DNA of 64,000 bases from Umbelopsis ramanniana AG (lineage: Eukaryota; Mucoromycota; Umbelopsidomycetes; Umbelopsidales; Umbelopsidaceae). The notes beneath the pieces were generated by a model. It had not been told where the DNA came from. It saw nothing but the letters and a program-made list of their open reading frames with translations, and searched no databases. Location of the stretch: NCBI RefSeq assembly GCF_025399195.1, contig NW_026252110.1, positions 236,608 through 300,607 of the forward strand. Direction: 5' to 3'. Of the stretch, positions 46,736-59,100 are shown in pieces. The translations under genes were made by a program, and so were the position numbers. The number at the start of each line of letters is the position of its first letter. The stretch's first letter is position 1.

Positions 46736-49554
46736 ATGGTTTTCTTGACTCAAGTCGTTAGCGATGGTGAGTAATATACGCGTGAATACGAATTAACAGT
46801 CCACTATTGCCCGCTAACACGTTGCTCGGACCCCTGCCACTCTCTCTTTTCCTTCAGCTCGTATTAACGAGACCAAAGAACAGCAAGAGGAAGCTGGCAT
46901 GTTGCACGAAGAATTCTCTACCTCTGTCTATGGAACCCGCTGGGCTGGACAAGATATCCCTCGGTAAGTCCTACAGCACGTCTCGAGAAAAGTGGCGGGT
47001 ATTATTATGGGGGCTGACCTTGTGATTGTTGTGCTATAGCTTCGATATGCCGGATGTAAGTAACTTGACCACCGAGTGACTTATCATGAGCGTGATGATC
47101 TAAATTTCTTTTTCTGTGGATGGGCATGCTATAGAACGAGATGCCACCTGGTAAGATGGATGGGCTTAGCCTGTGATTAATATGTGAGCCAGTCGTACCT
47201 TGTAATGTTAAGCTAAACCCTTACTTTTTCCTAGATGTCGCATACAGACTGATCAACGATGAACTTGCCGTGAGTTTGAGTTGCTGTGATGATTTCGGTG
47301 TATAGCGATAGTACTGACCCTGAATGTTTATAGCTGGATGGCAGACCCTCACTTAACTTGGCCAGTTTCGTCACCACGTTTATGGGTATATGTCCAAAAT
47401 CAGGTTTTTTCAGCTAAAAGTCACTTCCCGATCACTAAACTAGTCTTGATTTGGAACAGAGCCTGAAGCTGAAAGACTTATCAGCGAGAATGCCTCCAAG
47501 AACTTTATGTGAGTTTGCAACGTCTTGAGCCAGAAGTAAAGCTTACAATGACTGACTTTTTGCTAGCGATTACGAAGAATACCCTCAAACTTGTGAGATC
47601 CAGGTAAGAAAATCAAATATCTCGAGCACCGTGGAGACCTTCCCCGAGGTGTCCGATTCTGACATCGCCGTTTATCATCTAGAACCGCTGCATCAACATG
47701 ATTGCCCGTATGTTCCATGCCCCTATGGACAGTTCTGAGGAAGAGTGCATGGGATGCTCTACTATTGGATCATCTGAGGCCATCATTTTGGCTGTCTTGG
47801 CTATGAAACGCCGCTGGCAAATTGCTCGCGATGAAAAGGGGTTGTCCAAGGAAAAGCCCAACTTGGTTATGGGAGCCAACGTCCAAGTAAGTTTTTTAAG
47901 ATTGCTCTGGTAGCAGCAAACCAGTATTTTTTTTTCATCTAATGATGTTCCACTCTCCTTAGGTTTGCTGGGAGAAAGCCGTCAAGTAAGCTAAAGGTTA
48001 TTATATATGGGTTACACAGCCGAAGTATTAACTTTTATCCGTGTCAAGGTACCTCGAAATTGAACCCAGATATGTGTCCTGCACTGAAGACTATTTGATT
48101 ATGAGTCCAGAGAAGGCTATAGAGCTCATGGATGAGAACACTATCGGTTGTTGTGCCATTCTTGGTTCTACCGTAAGTACTTGGGGGGTTCGGCCCATTT
48201 TTGCCAAATACTGATAAGATGCGCATGCATTGCTTGGTTTCTCCCAGTACACTGGTCATTATGAAGATGTCAAGACGTTGAACGAGCTTTTGGAGAAGAA
48301 GTGTGCTGAAACTGGATGGGATATTTGCATCCACGTTGATGCTGCCAGTGGTGGTTTTGTAGCCCCATTTGTGTGTCCCGAACTTGTATGGTAAATATTC
48401 TCCGGGTCGCTTCAGTTGTCTTATTTCGTTTGTATACTAACAATCATAATAGGGATTTCCGTCTTCCACGAGTCATTTCCATCAACGTCTCTGGTCACAA
48501 ATACGGTTTGACGTAAGTTTAGCGAACAAAGAAGCACGTCCACTTGACCTGCCCCCCCCCCGCTGCTCTCAACGGGTTTTTGCTGATCATTGTGCTTATC
48601 TGCAGGTATGCTGGTGTAGGATGGTGCATTTGGCGTAGCAAGGAATATCTTCCTAAGGACCTGATTTTCAATATCAAGTAAGACTTTTTTTTAAAATTGG
48701 TTGCTTGTACGCACCATATTGACAGTACATCCTCTTGACAGCTACTTGGGAGCTGACCAAGCATCACTCACCCTTAACTTCTCCAAGAGTGCGTCCACTG
48801 TCATTGGCCAATACTATGTTTTGATTCGCCTCGGCAAGTCTGGTTTTAGATCTATCATGACTAACCTTATTCGTATTTCCGACCACTTGGCTGCCTGTCT
48901 CGAAAAAGCTGGATTCCAGATTTTGAGCGAGCGTAATGGTAGAGGATTGCCACTTGTCGCTTTTAGAATTAAGACCAAGAAGCATTATGATGAGGTGAAG
49001 TGTCACTGATAGATGAGCCAGACAATTTGCATTGGCAAGTGACACTAATACGGTGTTAATTTTTCCTCCAGTTTGATGTGGCTGCTCGTCTCCGTGAACG
49101 CGGTTGGATTGTGCCTGCTTACACTGGTGCGTGCATGAATTTTTTTTTTTTTTCAATTAAGCTAATTTTATACTTCCCGGTGGGTTCCGATGAAAGCATG
49201 TAACTAACATTGCGTTGTTTAGCCCCTCCCAATGCCGAGCAAATCAAGATGTTGCGTGTGGTGGTGAGAGAAGACTTCAGCAAGAGTCGATGTGACCTTC
49301 TCATCCGAGACATCCTGGCTGTTGTGAAGCAGTTAGACGCCCAAGACGCCAAAACCATTCAAGAAAACCGGTAAGTGTATTTTTATGGAGATCCGAGTTA
49401 GGCCAAGTCAAATATTGACGATCAAAATAGCAATAACCATCCAAGTGCCAAACAACGCTGGGCTCTGTTGCGCAACATTGGATCCGTTGCATTCCACCAC
49501 CCCCAGCTTGAGGGCAAAGAGCGTGTTCCCAATAAGACCAACGGCGTTTGCTAA
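46736..49554 (+). CDS. GAD1: Glutamate decarboxylase (PLP-dependent)
   Basis: Converts glutamate to GABA and CO2, the entry of the GABA shunt; cytosolic. Eighteen exons join in phase: 46736-46766, 46858-46963, 47040-47055, 47135-47150, 47235-47269, 47334-47385, 47460-47508, 47567-47603, 47683-47886, 47963-47985, 48049-48172, 48248-48390, 48453-48512, 48606-48677, 48742-48994, 49072-49126, 49223-49370, 49431-49554, giving 515 aa. Landmarks: [11 protein letters not shown] near the N-terminus, [34 protein letters not shown], and the PLP lysine in NVSGHKYGL (Lys295). The C-terminus ends [21 protein letters not shown]; unlike plant GADs there is no obvious calmodulin-binding Trp-rich tail. Exons 3 and 4 are only 16 nt each but encode RFDMPD and NEMPP, which are family-conserved. 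Confidence 0.95.
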
Positions 49555-50142
49555 GCGGTCTACCGATGTTTTGTTATGCTATGCTATGCCGATATGTTAT
49601 GCTAGGAGACCGACCGACAAAATAATAATAAAAAAGATTTTTTTGTTTATTGAACACGGATCTGCTCATCGTTTTGACCCCGTGGTCGGCTTTCATCCAA
49701 TTGAGCCAACATGTTTGTAAAACAAAGAATTGGCTTTGCACATTCCCGATGACGTCTGCGAGAGGATCTTCTCCTGTGGCAAAAACAGAGAGCTTTCTCC
49801 TGGCCGATAACATTAGATGTTTGCTATCCTGCCTGCCAATCGGTACTTTTCCGAAAATGCCCACGCCGGAAATTATCGCAACCGGTACATTATTTCAAAC
49901 ATTTCTGCACATCTTTATGTTTTATGGTAAATAGTAAGGTCAAATGAAATATTTTTCAGGCATAAACTAATTATAAAAAAAAAAAAATAGGAAGAAGAAA
50001 TTACATTGTATGTATGTAACGTGTATCTATGTTGCGAAGGGAAGGGAACAAAATGTACATTTGAGTTTAGAAAATTACGAAGCGGTGGGTGATTGATGGT
50101 AGCAAATCAAAAAACCGGTCTAAGGAAAAAGTAGGCTACTCC
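49555..50142. other. 3' intergenic region between GAD and the unknown 305-aa gene
   Basis: Convergent 3' ends, 588 bp, with A/T-rich segments near 49620-49640 and 49973-49988. No gene seen. Confidence 0.5.
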
Positions 50143-51126
50143 TTACTTCTTCCAGAACTGCCATGGCTTCTTCTTGGACTCTTTGGCCTCTTTCTTTGAA
50201 TCTGACTTGGACTGGGAACAATATCAGTCATCACACACGTCACAAACAAGGATAATTAACCCAAACTTTTAACTCACCTTTTTTGATTTCTCCTTGAGAA
50301 TATCAAGCAAATTGGGAGATTTCTTTCCGTTCACTCCGGAAGGCGACTTGCTTCTTGAAGTTTCAACTGGTGGTGTGTTAACTGTTTGTAAAGTAGGAGC
50401 TGGTGTGTTTGCTTGTTGTTGTGGAGCAGATGGCTTTTCCGATTCTTCATTTCCAATTAATGTGACAGCGGACTTGTTAGGCTCGGCATGGCTGTCGTTG
50501 CATGCAGGGGAGGAGGCAATAACGGTGGTCTCTGGGGTAGCAATGGAGGAATGTGCTATTTCGGAGGACCTTTCCGATTCCTTCTCGGCTTCAGTTACGA
50601 TGGCTGCATTCATCGTGTCGTCAACGGTTGGATCGACCAAGGATGAATTACCCCCATTGTTCTCCTGAGAATTCTCCTTCTGCGGCGTTTGCTCCACCAA
50701 AGGCGCTTCAACCTTGGGTGCTTCTACTACCTCTGGTTCATTAACAACGGGTTGCTGTTCGACGGGCTTCGTGGCGGTGATGGTAGGGGCGACGGAAACC
50801 TTCATGAAGTAGGTTGCTTCCACAGAAACAAAAGGAGCACCAGCGGATTCAACCATGATCAGTTTACAGGGGCTTTTTCCTACCACAGCGGAAATTTTTG
50901 ATCCAGGAGAACTGGAGACTTGCGTATCGAATGATGGCCTTGTTGGACTCACGTTCGACTTTCTATGCTTCTTCTTATTGTTCAACGATGCCTTAGTCGG
51001 AATACTATCAGTGGATAAAGTCTTGGTGTCGGAATTGAAGCTGGCCAGACGTTTTGCTGCCTTCAATTCCTGTCGTTCACGAGCACGACGTTGAGCTCTG
51101 CTTTCAGCTGTAGGTGTTTGAGACAT
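50143..51126 (-). CDS. Unknown Lys/Ser/Pro/Glu-rich protein with aromatic C-terminal tail
   Basis: Exons 51126-50278 and 50211-50143 join in phase to 305 aa. The N-terminus is a basic helix (RAQRRARERQELKAAKRLASF). Residues 35-75 are Ser/Lys-rich; a short hydrophobic, globular-looking patch (SPCKLIMVESAGAPFVSVEATYFMKVSV) lies near 84-112; the rest is Glu/Pro/Val/Thr-rich and probably disordered. The second exon encodes a Lys-rich segment ending KKKPWQFWKK, an amphipathic tail that might touch membranes or a partner. No domain recognised and no function offered. The ATG is the only in-frame start. Confidence 0.78.
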
Positions 51127-52452
51127 GGTAAGAAAGTAAAAGAAACAATGTCTGGCTTAGAAGTCATGGTGCTAAAAATTTAAGGTGCTTGTCAAGTGAC
51201 TGCTTTTTTGATCGAGCGGGCCTGTCTGCCTTTCGCTTGAAACGACTTAAAACATGGGTCCGTATGGGCCAACGAAGTAGGTTTTGGGTCGAGAAAAAAA
51301 AAAAGTGTTCTACTATGAAATATCTTTTTTTTACTTGGTCACTATCATCTTTTTTGATTTCATATAGTATGGCAAGTTGAACCCGCTCATTTAGCATGTT
51401 GAATAGAATTTGACAGCTTTACTTTATTATATGATTGTCAAAAACTGATGACGATCACTCTGAGATTTCTGTGTGACCCGATCCAGTGAGAGGAGGGAGA
51501 AAAAAAAAAAAAAAGATTATTTTTATCGCTGCTGTGACGATGAACTTCAAAGGGCATCCAGGAACATGATTTCATGTGACTCCGATTGAAAATGTGGGTT
51601 TTTGGTTCAAAGTCTCTCAAATGAAAGAAGCTGAAAAAGCATAACTCTATCATCACCTTCTTTTTTTTTTTGGGGAAAATACGCCATGGACTGGAGTTCA
51701 ATTTTATATCATGTTTACATGCCAAATCTTCAGTAAGCGTCTGGGAAAACACTACCTCAATCCAGTTTTCGGTCATCAGACGCTTGCTTCCCCAGGTCGA
51801 TCTTGCAATGATAACCTTGCATATTCGCGTGCCTAAATATGGATTCCAAATGGGGGTTACGCTTCGGTGGAGCTCATCTGATTCTGAGGCGATCGGCCTT
51901 TTGGTGTTCATAGCACATGACAGTTTGTACTCGTACGACTGTGGTTGTTGCTTCGGGAGCCACGTTTGGAATGGTCAGATGCCAAAATCGATCGATATGA
52001 TTTAGTCGGCTTTATGGTATGATATGAGCGATATATTTTTGTAGATGATATATGTGCGTGAAGGGGGAAAGAAACACGAAAAGCAATAGAAAGGTTTTGT
52101 ACAAATAAATATAGAGGTAAGCAGGCGAGTCAAGCAAAAGAAAGAGCGAAAAAAAAATGGATAATATGGATATGAAGGGGGAAATACAAGTGGAGTTTGA
52201 TAGGGCCTTGGGTTCAATTTTTTTTTTCTTCGGTATGGCAGTTTTCTCCAGTAGCGTTTAAAAAACATATTTTTTTTTTGGGGGGGAGGTTTTTTCAAAG
52301 AGGCATACATAGGTAGAATATATGTGTTGCGTGTACAGTATGTGCGTGCGTGTGTGGGTTTTGTTGGAGATGAAAAGAGTGCAAGTGCTGCTGGAGAGGA
52401 GCCAAGTCCTTCGATTTTGATGGGTTAGCAGGCAGTTTTTATGTGGGATTTG
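51127..52452. other. Intergenic region between the 305-aa gene and the homeobox gene
   Basis: 1.3 kb containing many A/T homopolymers (for example 51498-51514, 51661-51673, 52270-52287). Small ORFs at 51438-51911 (minus) and 51670-52005 (plus) overlap each other and read through homopolymers, so I do not call them genes. Confidence 0.5.
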
Positions 52453-53488
52453 TTATGAGGAGGTGACCCATGCGCGCTTGCGTCGGTATGTTTCTCTTGT
52501 AGAGCGAGGTGATCTGTGCGGTAAGCGTCTGATATTTTTTCGCTTGCCATCATCAAATGGAATACCATTATCTAAAAAGAAAGTTATTAGCGAATTATCC
52601 ATGTCATGCCATGTCATTCGAGTTGAAATCGTACCATAGTCATGCATATTGACATGCTCCTTTTTGGCCACCGACGCTGCATGCATCTGCTCATTGCGTA
52701 GGATAGGCTGTAGAATTCGCCGTCGTGCATTGATAAACCAATTGCTGATTTGATTGACAGTCAGAGCAGTTCTTCGTGCAAGGTCAATCTTTTCATCCTC
52801 AGTAGGGTAAGGATGTCTCTTATGCTGGACCAGCCAGTTTCGGAGGAAGGCGGTGACGTTTTTTGGCAAGTTTCCACGTCGTCTTCTTAGACTGGAGTTG
52901 CTACCGCCATTCGCTGGCTTGACAGAATGAGAATCACTGCCACTCATATTGCCATCATCCAAAGAGGCAGCTTGCTCAGGAGGAGTGGAAGGGGAATAAT
53001 CCGAAGCGGATCCAACGTCACTATGCAGTAATGGAGGAGTAAACGACGCACTTCGAGGAGGGAGTGGTAAATGAGATGAAGGCATGGTTGGGGAAGATCT
53101 GGTTACCAAAGTGTCAATTGACAGATGTGGCCGGCACTCTGGGTCTGAAAGCGTAGGCAAAGGGGAGATCATCTGTCAATATATGGATAGGCACAAAAAA
53201 AAATGTCCATTGAAAAATATTGCCCCTTTTTCATATTGATACGTACATCGTAGGCCTGACCAGAACTCGGCATTACGTTGTAGCATCTCGTTTGTCTTGA
53301 TGAGATGGGAATCAATGTCAGCCGTATAATGGTAATCAGGAAACGTTTTATAATCGTTGAACAGAACGATGGTTCTGAACTTGCGAGTCTGGTGAGGAGG
53401 TGTTAAGACAGAAATAGGATGGGGCATGCCAATAGAAAGAATCACTCACTCCATGTGGCTGAGCGTAGCGGCTAGAGTTGTTGAACAT
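52453..53488 (-). CDS. TALE-class homeodomain transcription factor
   Basis: Sequence-specific DNA-binding regulator. Exons 53488-53450, 53388-53247, 53144-52635 and 52571-52453 give 269 aa. The homeodomain lies at about 146-209: RRRRGNLPKNVTAFLRNWL, the three-residue loop extension (HPYPTEDEK) that defines TALE, and recognition helix QISNWFINARRR. This is like yeast Cup9/Tos8 and animal TGIF/PKNOX. N-terminal residues 14-60 form a short conserved-looking block (TRKFRTIVLFNDYKTFPDYHY), followed by a Ser/Pro-rich stretch. The last exon is basic. The exon 3 acceptor at 53145 was chosen over one 18 nt upstream because only it keeps the homeodomain in frame. Confidence 0.9.
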
Positions 53489-56184
53489 GGATGGATATAT
53501 TATGACAGACAGCTCAAAATGAAGTATGTGTACGTATGAAATGATGTATGTATGTATAAAGAGATCTCGCGTGCTTGTATCGTTTTATGTATAGGATATA
53601 TATATAGAGAGGGTATATATATATGATGATAGTGAAGAGAGGAGAACCAAGTCGGTTGAATGATGGAGGGAGAGAAGAAAAAGCGAAAAGCGTCAAAGCA
53701 GATGACAAGTTGGACTTTATAAAAAGGATGGCCCATGCCACATCACATCAGATGAACAAGTGATTACTGCAGCCAACTTTTTTTTTCTGGAAATCAAAAA
53801 TGGCTTGGGCGTACAACCTTACAAGAAAAACTAGATCTGCCCTTTTTTGAGAGCACAAGCTTTCTTGTCAAGTTCAGTTTGGGGGGAGACATGGTTTGGG
53901 GGTTTTTGCGCGTAAAGTGTGGTGTCACGGTTCACATCGCTCTTTCTCTTTGAGTTGGATTGCCTTGTGTCAATTGTCCCCCCGGGAAAAATCCTCCCAA
54001 GTGACATATCCATCACATCGCCATCAACTGAGCTATCACCATGGAAACAACATATACACAAAAGAGATCGCCTAAGATCCCGAGTGATGACCTTGTCTGC
54101 TTACTTTATCTATTCAATGCTTCTTTGCCTCTCTTTTCCCAAAAATCCGCGTCCCACCCTAATAAGTGTATCAGCCCCCGTAAAGTGATGCCATTAAAAA
54201 TAATAATATTGGATGGTTTTAAAAAAAGAATTAGGTAGGCCGTTGGGAAGCGCAGGTGGTCACTTTTGGGGAAGGGGCCAAATTGAGTGCGGGCCAGCGT
54301 CAAGAAGACAGGAGAATGACCTCAACAGTCATGAGATGGTGGATGACCTTGTTGTTGATCTCTCTTAACTCACTCAAATATAACAAGAGAAAGATAGAAG
54401 CGCACGGGTCCTCTTGTGGATTGACACTTTTTTTTTTTTGGGTCGCTTGCGTCAATAAACATAAATTGGTATTAGACTATGAAAGTGTTCTCGATTTCAC
54501 AAGCTATCGCTGACTATGCTCTGCTGTTGCCTTTCGACCAATATAGGCATGTCCCAAGCTAATAAATCCACGTTGGTGCATCGATCACTTATGGTTACTT
54601 TTGGTACCTTAGTAGCTAGGTGGCACCAAACGACGATGGATAGCGGACCCTCATCTCTCAGCTGACACAAACTTTTTGGTTTTTTGTTGAAACCCCAAAG
54701 GAGGAGGCGAAGTGAAAGGAGTATCGGTAGCAAGCTATTACATTGAACTTAGCTGCTGATCTCTCGTCTCCTTAGCGGTCTCACCATCAGCCATTTTTCT
54801 CATGATGCGCTCACAGACACCTGGGGGAGCTTAGATAAGGAAAGGGGTAGTCGGGATTGCCGGTTTTCAATACGTGCAGCTAGATGGGGGATCCCTTGAC
54901 ACGTTGTATATGAGCGTTAACTCATGGAAGGGAAAAATAAAAAGAGGAATAAAATATATTGCCACGGTACGACCGACCCTCTTACGATTACTTTTCAGTT
55001 TCCATCTCCTAAGCTTAACTTTTCCCAACCACAAGCCTGCAATGGTACTAAAAAGGAAGGTGCGAACTTGTCAAATGGAATTTATATTTTTTTCGAACGA
55101 TTCGAAACGATCTGCCTGAAAAATACCGTGCCGTGTACCACTGAAAGCGGTATTTTTCTCTAATGCTTCATGCTTTGTATATTAACGTTTAAATCAAAGA
55201 AAAGAAAAAGAGAAAAAAAAAAGTCGGCTCACTTTTTGATACTCTCTACTTTTTAACTTCCATGTTGACTATCCATCGCCCGTCAGTAATAACAAAGTTG
55301 CCTATATATGGGCGGATAATGACCTGATGATAGGGAGTTGGCAAAGCAAAAAAAAAAACAGGCTGCAGTGGTTTTTTTTACTTCTGTCACTGCTTTCAAC
55401 TCGCCCTTTGGCTCTCTCCACAACCACGGATGTGCCCTGTAAGGCGACCTGACCTGTCCCCCCCCCGACCAAGCAGCTGATGCAGTGTGACACGCTCTGT
55501 GCATGGGCCTCCTCTCCCTTGGTGTGTCTATGCTTGGCTTGGGAAACTGCGTACGTACCTTATCTTATTGATCAATCATACCCTCGTGGAACCGCCACCC
55601 TCTCTCTCTCTTTTTTTTCACGCTTGACGTTTTGCCGTAAGCACAAATATCGTGAACCTGTGACCCTCAGTTCCCCCGCCTTACCTTATATCATGTCATA
55701 TGCTGCTAGTTTGGGGGCGGCTCGTCTGGGCTGAGTTACGATGCAAGCGAGCAAACCTATTGAAAATGTCACTTTTTCCTCCTTCTGTCTGTTCAACACC
55801 ATCTTCTTCTCCGTTTTTGTTTCATGCCATGTGTGTTTGTGCTTTCTTTTTTCGTTTTAATTATAAAATAAAATCATGGATTACTTTTATGAATTGCAAA
55901 ATGATGAAAACATTGGGTTTTGAGAGAGAGGGAATAGGTAACAGAAAGAAGGGGAGGATGTCACTGGGAAAAGTGATCGAGTGAAAGGGATAGAAAAGGG
56001 AATATTACAAAAAAAAAAGATGCGTTTTTCTTTTCAAAGGAAAAAATAAAGGAAACAAAATTTTTGGGATTGATGGGGGATGTTGTGATTTATGCGTGTA
56101 AAATGGCAAAGAGACGAAGAGAGGGGGGAAGAAAAGGGGGAATATGTATACTGAAATAATAATAAGTAAAAAAAGGTTTAGAGG
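53489..56184. other. Long intergenic region upstream of the homeobox gene
   Basis: 2.7 kb, the longest gene-free stretch here. The minus strand reads TATAAAG at 53721-53715, about 230 bp before the homeobox ATG, a candidate TATA box. TA-rich microsatellites lie at about 53596-53606 and 53613-53624 in the probable 5' UTR. The segment up to 56184 also includes the 3' flank of the large transcription-factor gene. Small ORFs at 55480-55984 are not supported. Confidence 0.5.
53715..53721 (-). promoter_or_regulatory. Candidate TATA box of the homeobox gene
   Basis: Minus-strand TATAAAG about 230 bp upstream of the ATG at 53488. Assigned by motif and position only. Confidence 0.3.
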
Positions 56185-59100
56185 TCATCGCAAATCGTCA
56201 TCGCGATCACTGCCTCCAATGTCAATCTCTTCATCCTCGTCTTCTTCGATAACAGTGGCAGACTTTTCCGATATAGGAGAAGGCACAATCAGGGTCAACT
56301 TGGGTAAATTGGATTCGGTGGTTGTTGCTGTCGTTTTGCGAGCATCAGAAGACTTGGTTGTATTGCGGCGACTTGGCAACACAATGGTGGATGATTTGGA
56401 TATGGATCCATTCCAAGACGCGCTCTTTTTGATCATACCAGGAGACAGTTTACTACCTCCACCAGCCCATTTTCCTCCTGTTGGTTTTCGACGTCCATAG
56501 GTATGAAGACTACGATGATGAGACGTAGAGTGGTGATTATAGACGTTGCTGTACGTGCGTCGAGTAGCAGCTGGTCTTCGAGAAGCAGTAACCATAACAT
56601 CTTCATCGTCCTCATCTTCGTCTTCTTCATCGTCATCGTCATCATCGTCTTCCATGATGGATCGTATATCTTTTCGCTGAGATCGTTTAGACGATAATCG
56701 GGTGGTTCGCTTCGGAGTGGCTTGGCTGACCGAAAGTGTCGACCGATAGGCAAGAGGGCTACGAGCACGACTGATGATTTCATCCAAATCCATTGAGCTA
56801 CCATTCTCCATGGCATCCATGGCAGCAGCACGCATTTTCTTCATATGTTCACGTACTTCTTCAACATCGGTATCGGTATCGGTGTCCTCGTCCGATTCGA
56901 CTACATCCACAAAGCTTGATGAGGGTGACACCGCAGCATCGTTGTCGGGGGTAGGTAAATTGTGTCGTGGGGGTGAAGGGCTGGCATCATCAGAAGCTGG
57001 CCCAGACTTGATGGTGACAGGTGACAATACACTTGCATTCGGACTTGCAATTCCACCACAACTGTTGCTGCTACTGACAACGGAGATTTCTCGTTTCTTC
57101 TTTCGATGAGATTTCTTTTCTTCATCAAAACATCCAAGCATCGGCGCTTTGAGATTAAGAGAATGACTTGGATTATGCGAAAGCAGAAGTTGTTGCAGTT
57201 GAGCGCTGTTGTTGTTGTTGTTGTTGTTGTTATTATTGGGCGAGCTAGGTCCAGATGAACTGCTGACCTGTTGGTGCGACAAGAATCCATTTTTTGACGA
57301 TCCAGTGCTACTCCGAAGACTGGTCAGTGTCACAGCGGTCAGTCGACCTTCTGGTGACTTTTTGCTAACAGGAAGGGAGATCGGCAAGGGATTGGGGAAA
57401 TAGGTATCGATGGTATCGTTCAAAAAAGCTCCCAATTTGTGTTGAAGTGAGCACGTCGCTGCCAGTGCTTGAGCTCGTCTAAGGGGGATCCAAGTGCCAT
57501 GAAGTCGACTGGCCTTGTTGGGTATACGTACACGACCTACTTCCAAGCTCAGAACAATACTTCTTTCTTGTTCCGTTTCGATCCCTCCAGCCTTGAGTAA
57601 GCTAGTACCATTGATATAGCCATTATCCACTCGTCGCATCAAGAGATGTTCACCTTCCACGCCATTTGCTTCTGACAGAACCGTAACGTACACTGCAACG
57701 TTATCAATGATCGTGATGTACATATGGGGGGTGGTCGGAACCGTCGTGGATATAATTACAGGTTGATTGGCATCTTTGGAAGGTGACGTGGGGGTAGATT
57801 CAGTTGTGGTGGGTGCTTTAGAAGGTTCTTTTTTCAAAAGTGCCTCCAAAGCTGAAAAATGGGATAGCGCCGCTTTGATATCGAGTGTTGGTGATGAGGA
57901 GTTGCTGGTCGGTTTGCCATTCGTAGAAGCAGACACAGACTTTATCGTTGGCGCGAGGTGGGCTAAATTTGGTATGGCAGCAGCGATTTGGTGTAGTGTT
58001 TGAAGGTTCAAATTGGAAATGTTGAGCGTCTTGAGGATCTCAACCGCACTGAGAACCGTAGATTGGACGTTTGACGAAGCGGCTGCAACCGCCGCGGCTG
58101 TGGCTGGGCTAGTGGTCATAGCAGACACCAAACTGGAAGTTGATGGAATCACGGGTGCAGATGCCCCTGTACTCGGTGCAACAGAGGAAGCAATTCGACT
58201 AGCGACATTTGGAGCAATGTTTGCTTGGGTGTTGACAAAAGTCTCTGTTTTGGAATCTGCGTCCTCAAACTTTACAAAGCTGTCATCATCCTCGCTTTCT
58301 GAGATTTGTTCCGATGATAACTCTTCACTGCTTTCGGCGGTTGCAGTCGTCATCATGGCTACCGTGGGTGAACCGTTTGGTTGGCTGTTGCATTCCAATG
58401 ATCTTGGGCTTGGTGGCGTTGATACAGTTGAACTTGAAATAGCTACTTCAGATAAATACATCAGAAAAGGGTTACGATTGCGAAGAAGTCAATGGTTTAG
58501 TCAAACTCAGTTTAGACTCATCGATCATTTTTCTCCACGGCATTGACCATGATTATAGAAATAACTACTAACCAAGTTTATCCGTCACATCTTGAATTTC
58601 TTTCTGGTTTTCCAATCGGATAGGTTCATCACTCAACAACTTCATCAGACCCAGAGAGCTTTCAATTTCGTATTCTTCAACAAGCTCACGTGCACGATGT
58701 AACGGCACCCTGTTGGCATAGGCATGTATAAGTAAATCTGGTATTGCTTCACAACAATCTTGCACAAACACTTACCATGCTCCTCGACATTCACTATGCC
58801 CGCTCGTAATAGTCACAACCGCATTATTTCTTTCGCTTTCAGCTTCTATGTCGAATGACCCTTTACCAAGAACGGGCTGTGCCGCTTTGCGTAGCTGAGT
58901 TGCATTTACATAACCTTCGTCCAGATAAAAATGTTGACTGTTAACTGACTTTTTGATTTCAGCATTTCTCGTTCGTCGAGCAATATTGTTGTTAGAACCA
59001 TCTGTAGTCGAGATAAATCGCATCACCTTGGTGTTGGGAATATCGCCAGGAGAATCAAGTTCATAAACTCGCAGGTTGCCAAAGACTTTCTCCACGATAT

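Noticed and set aside
51438-52005. Overlapping ORFs on both strands between the 305-aa gene and homeobox gene
   Set aside because: Run through poly-A/T tracts, mutually overlapping, no domain.
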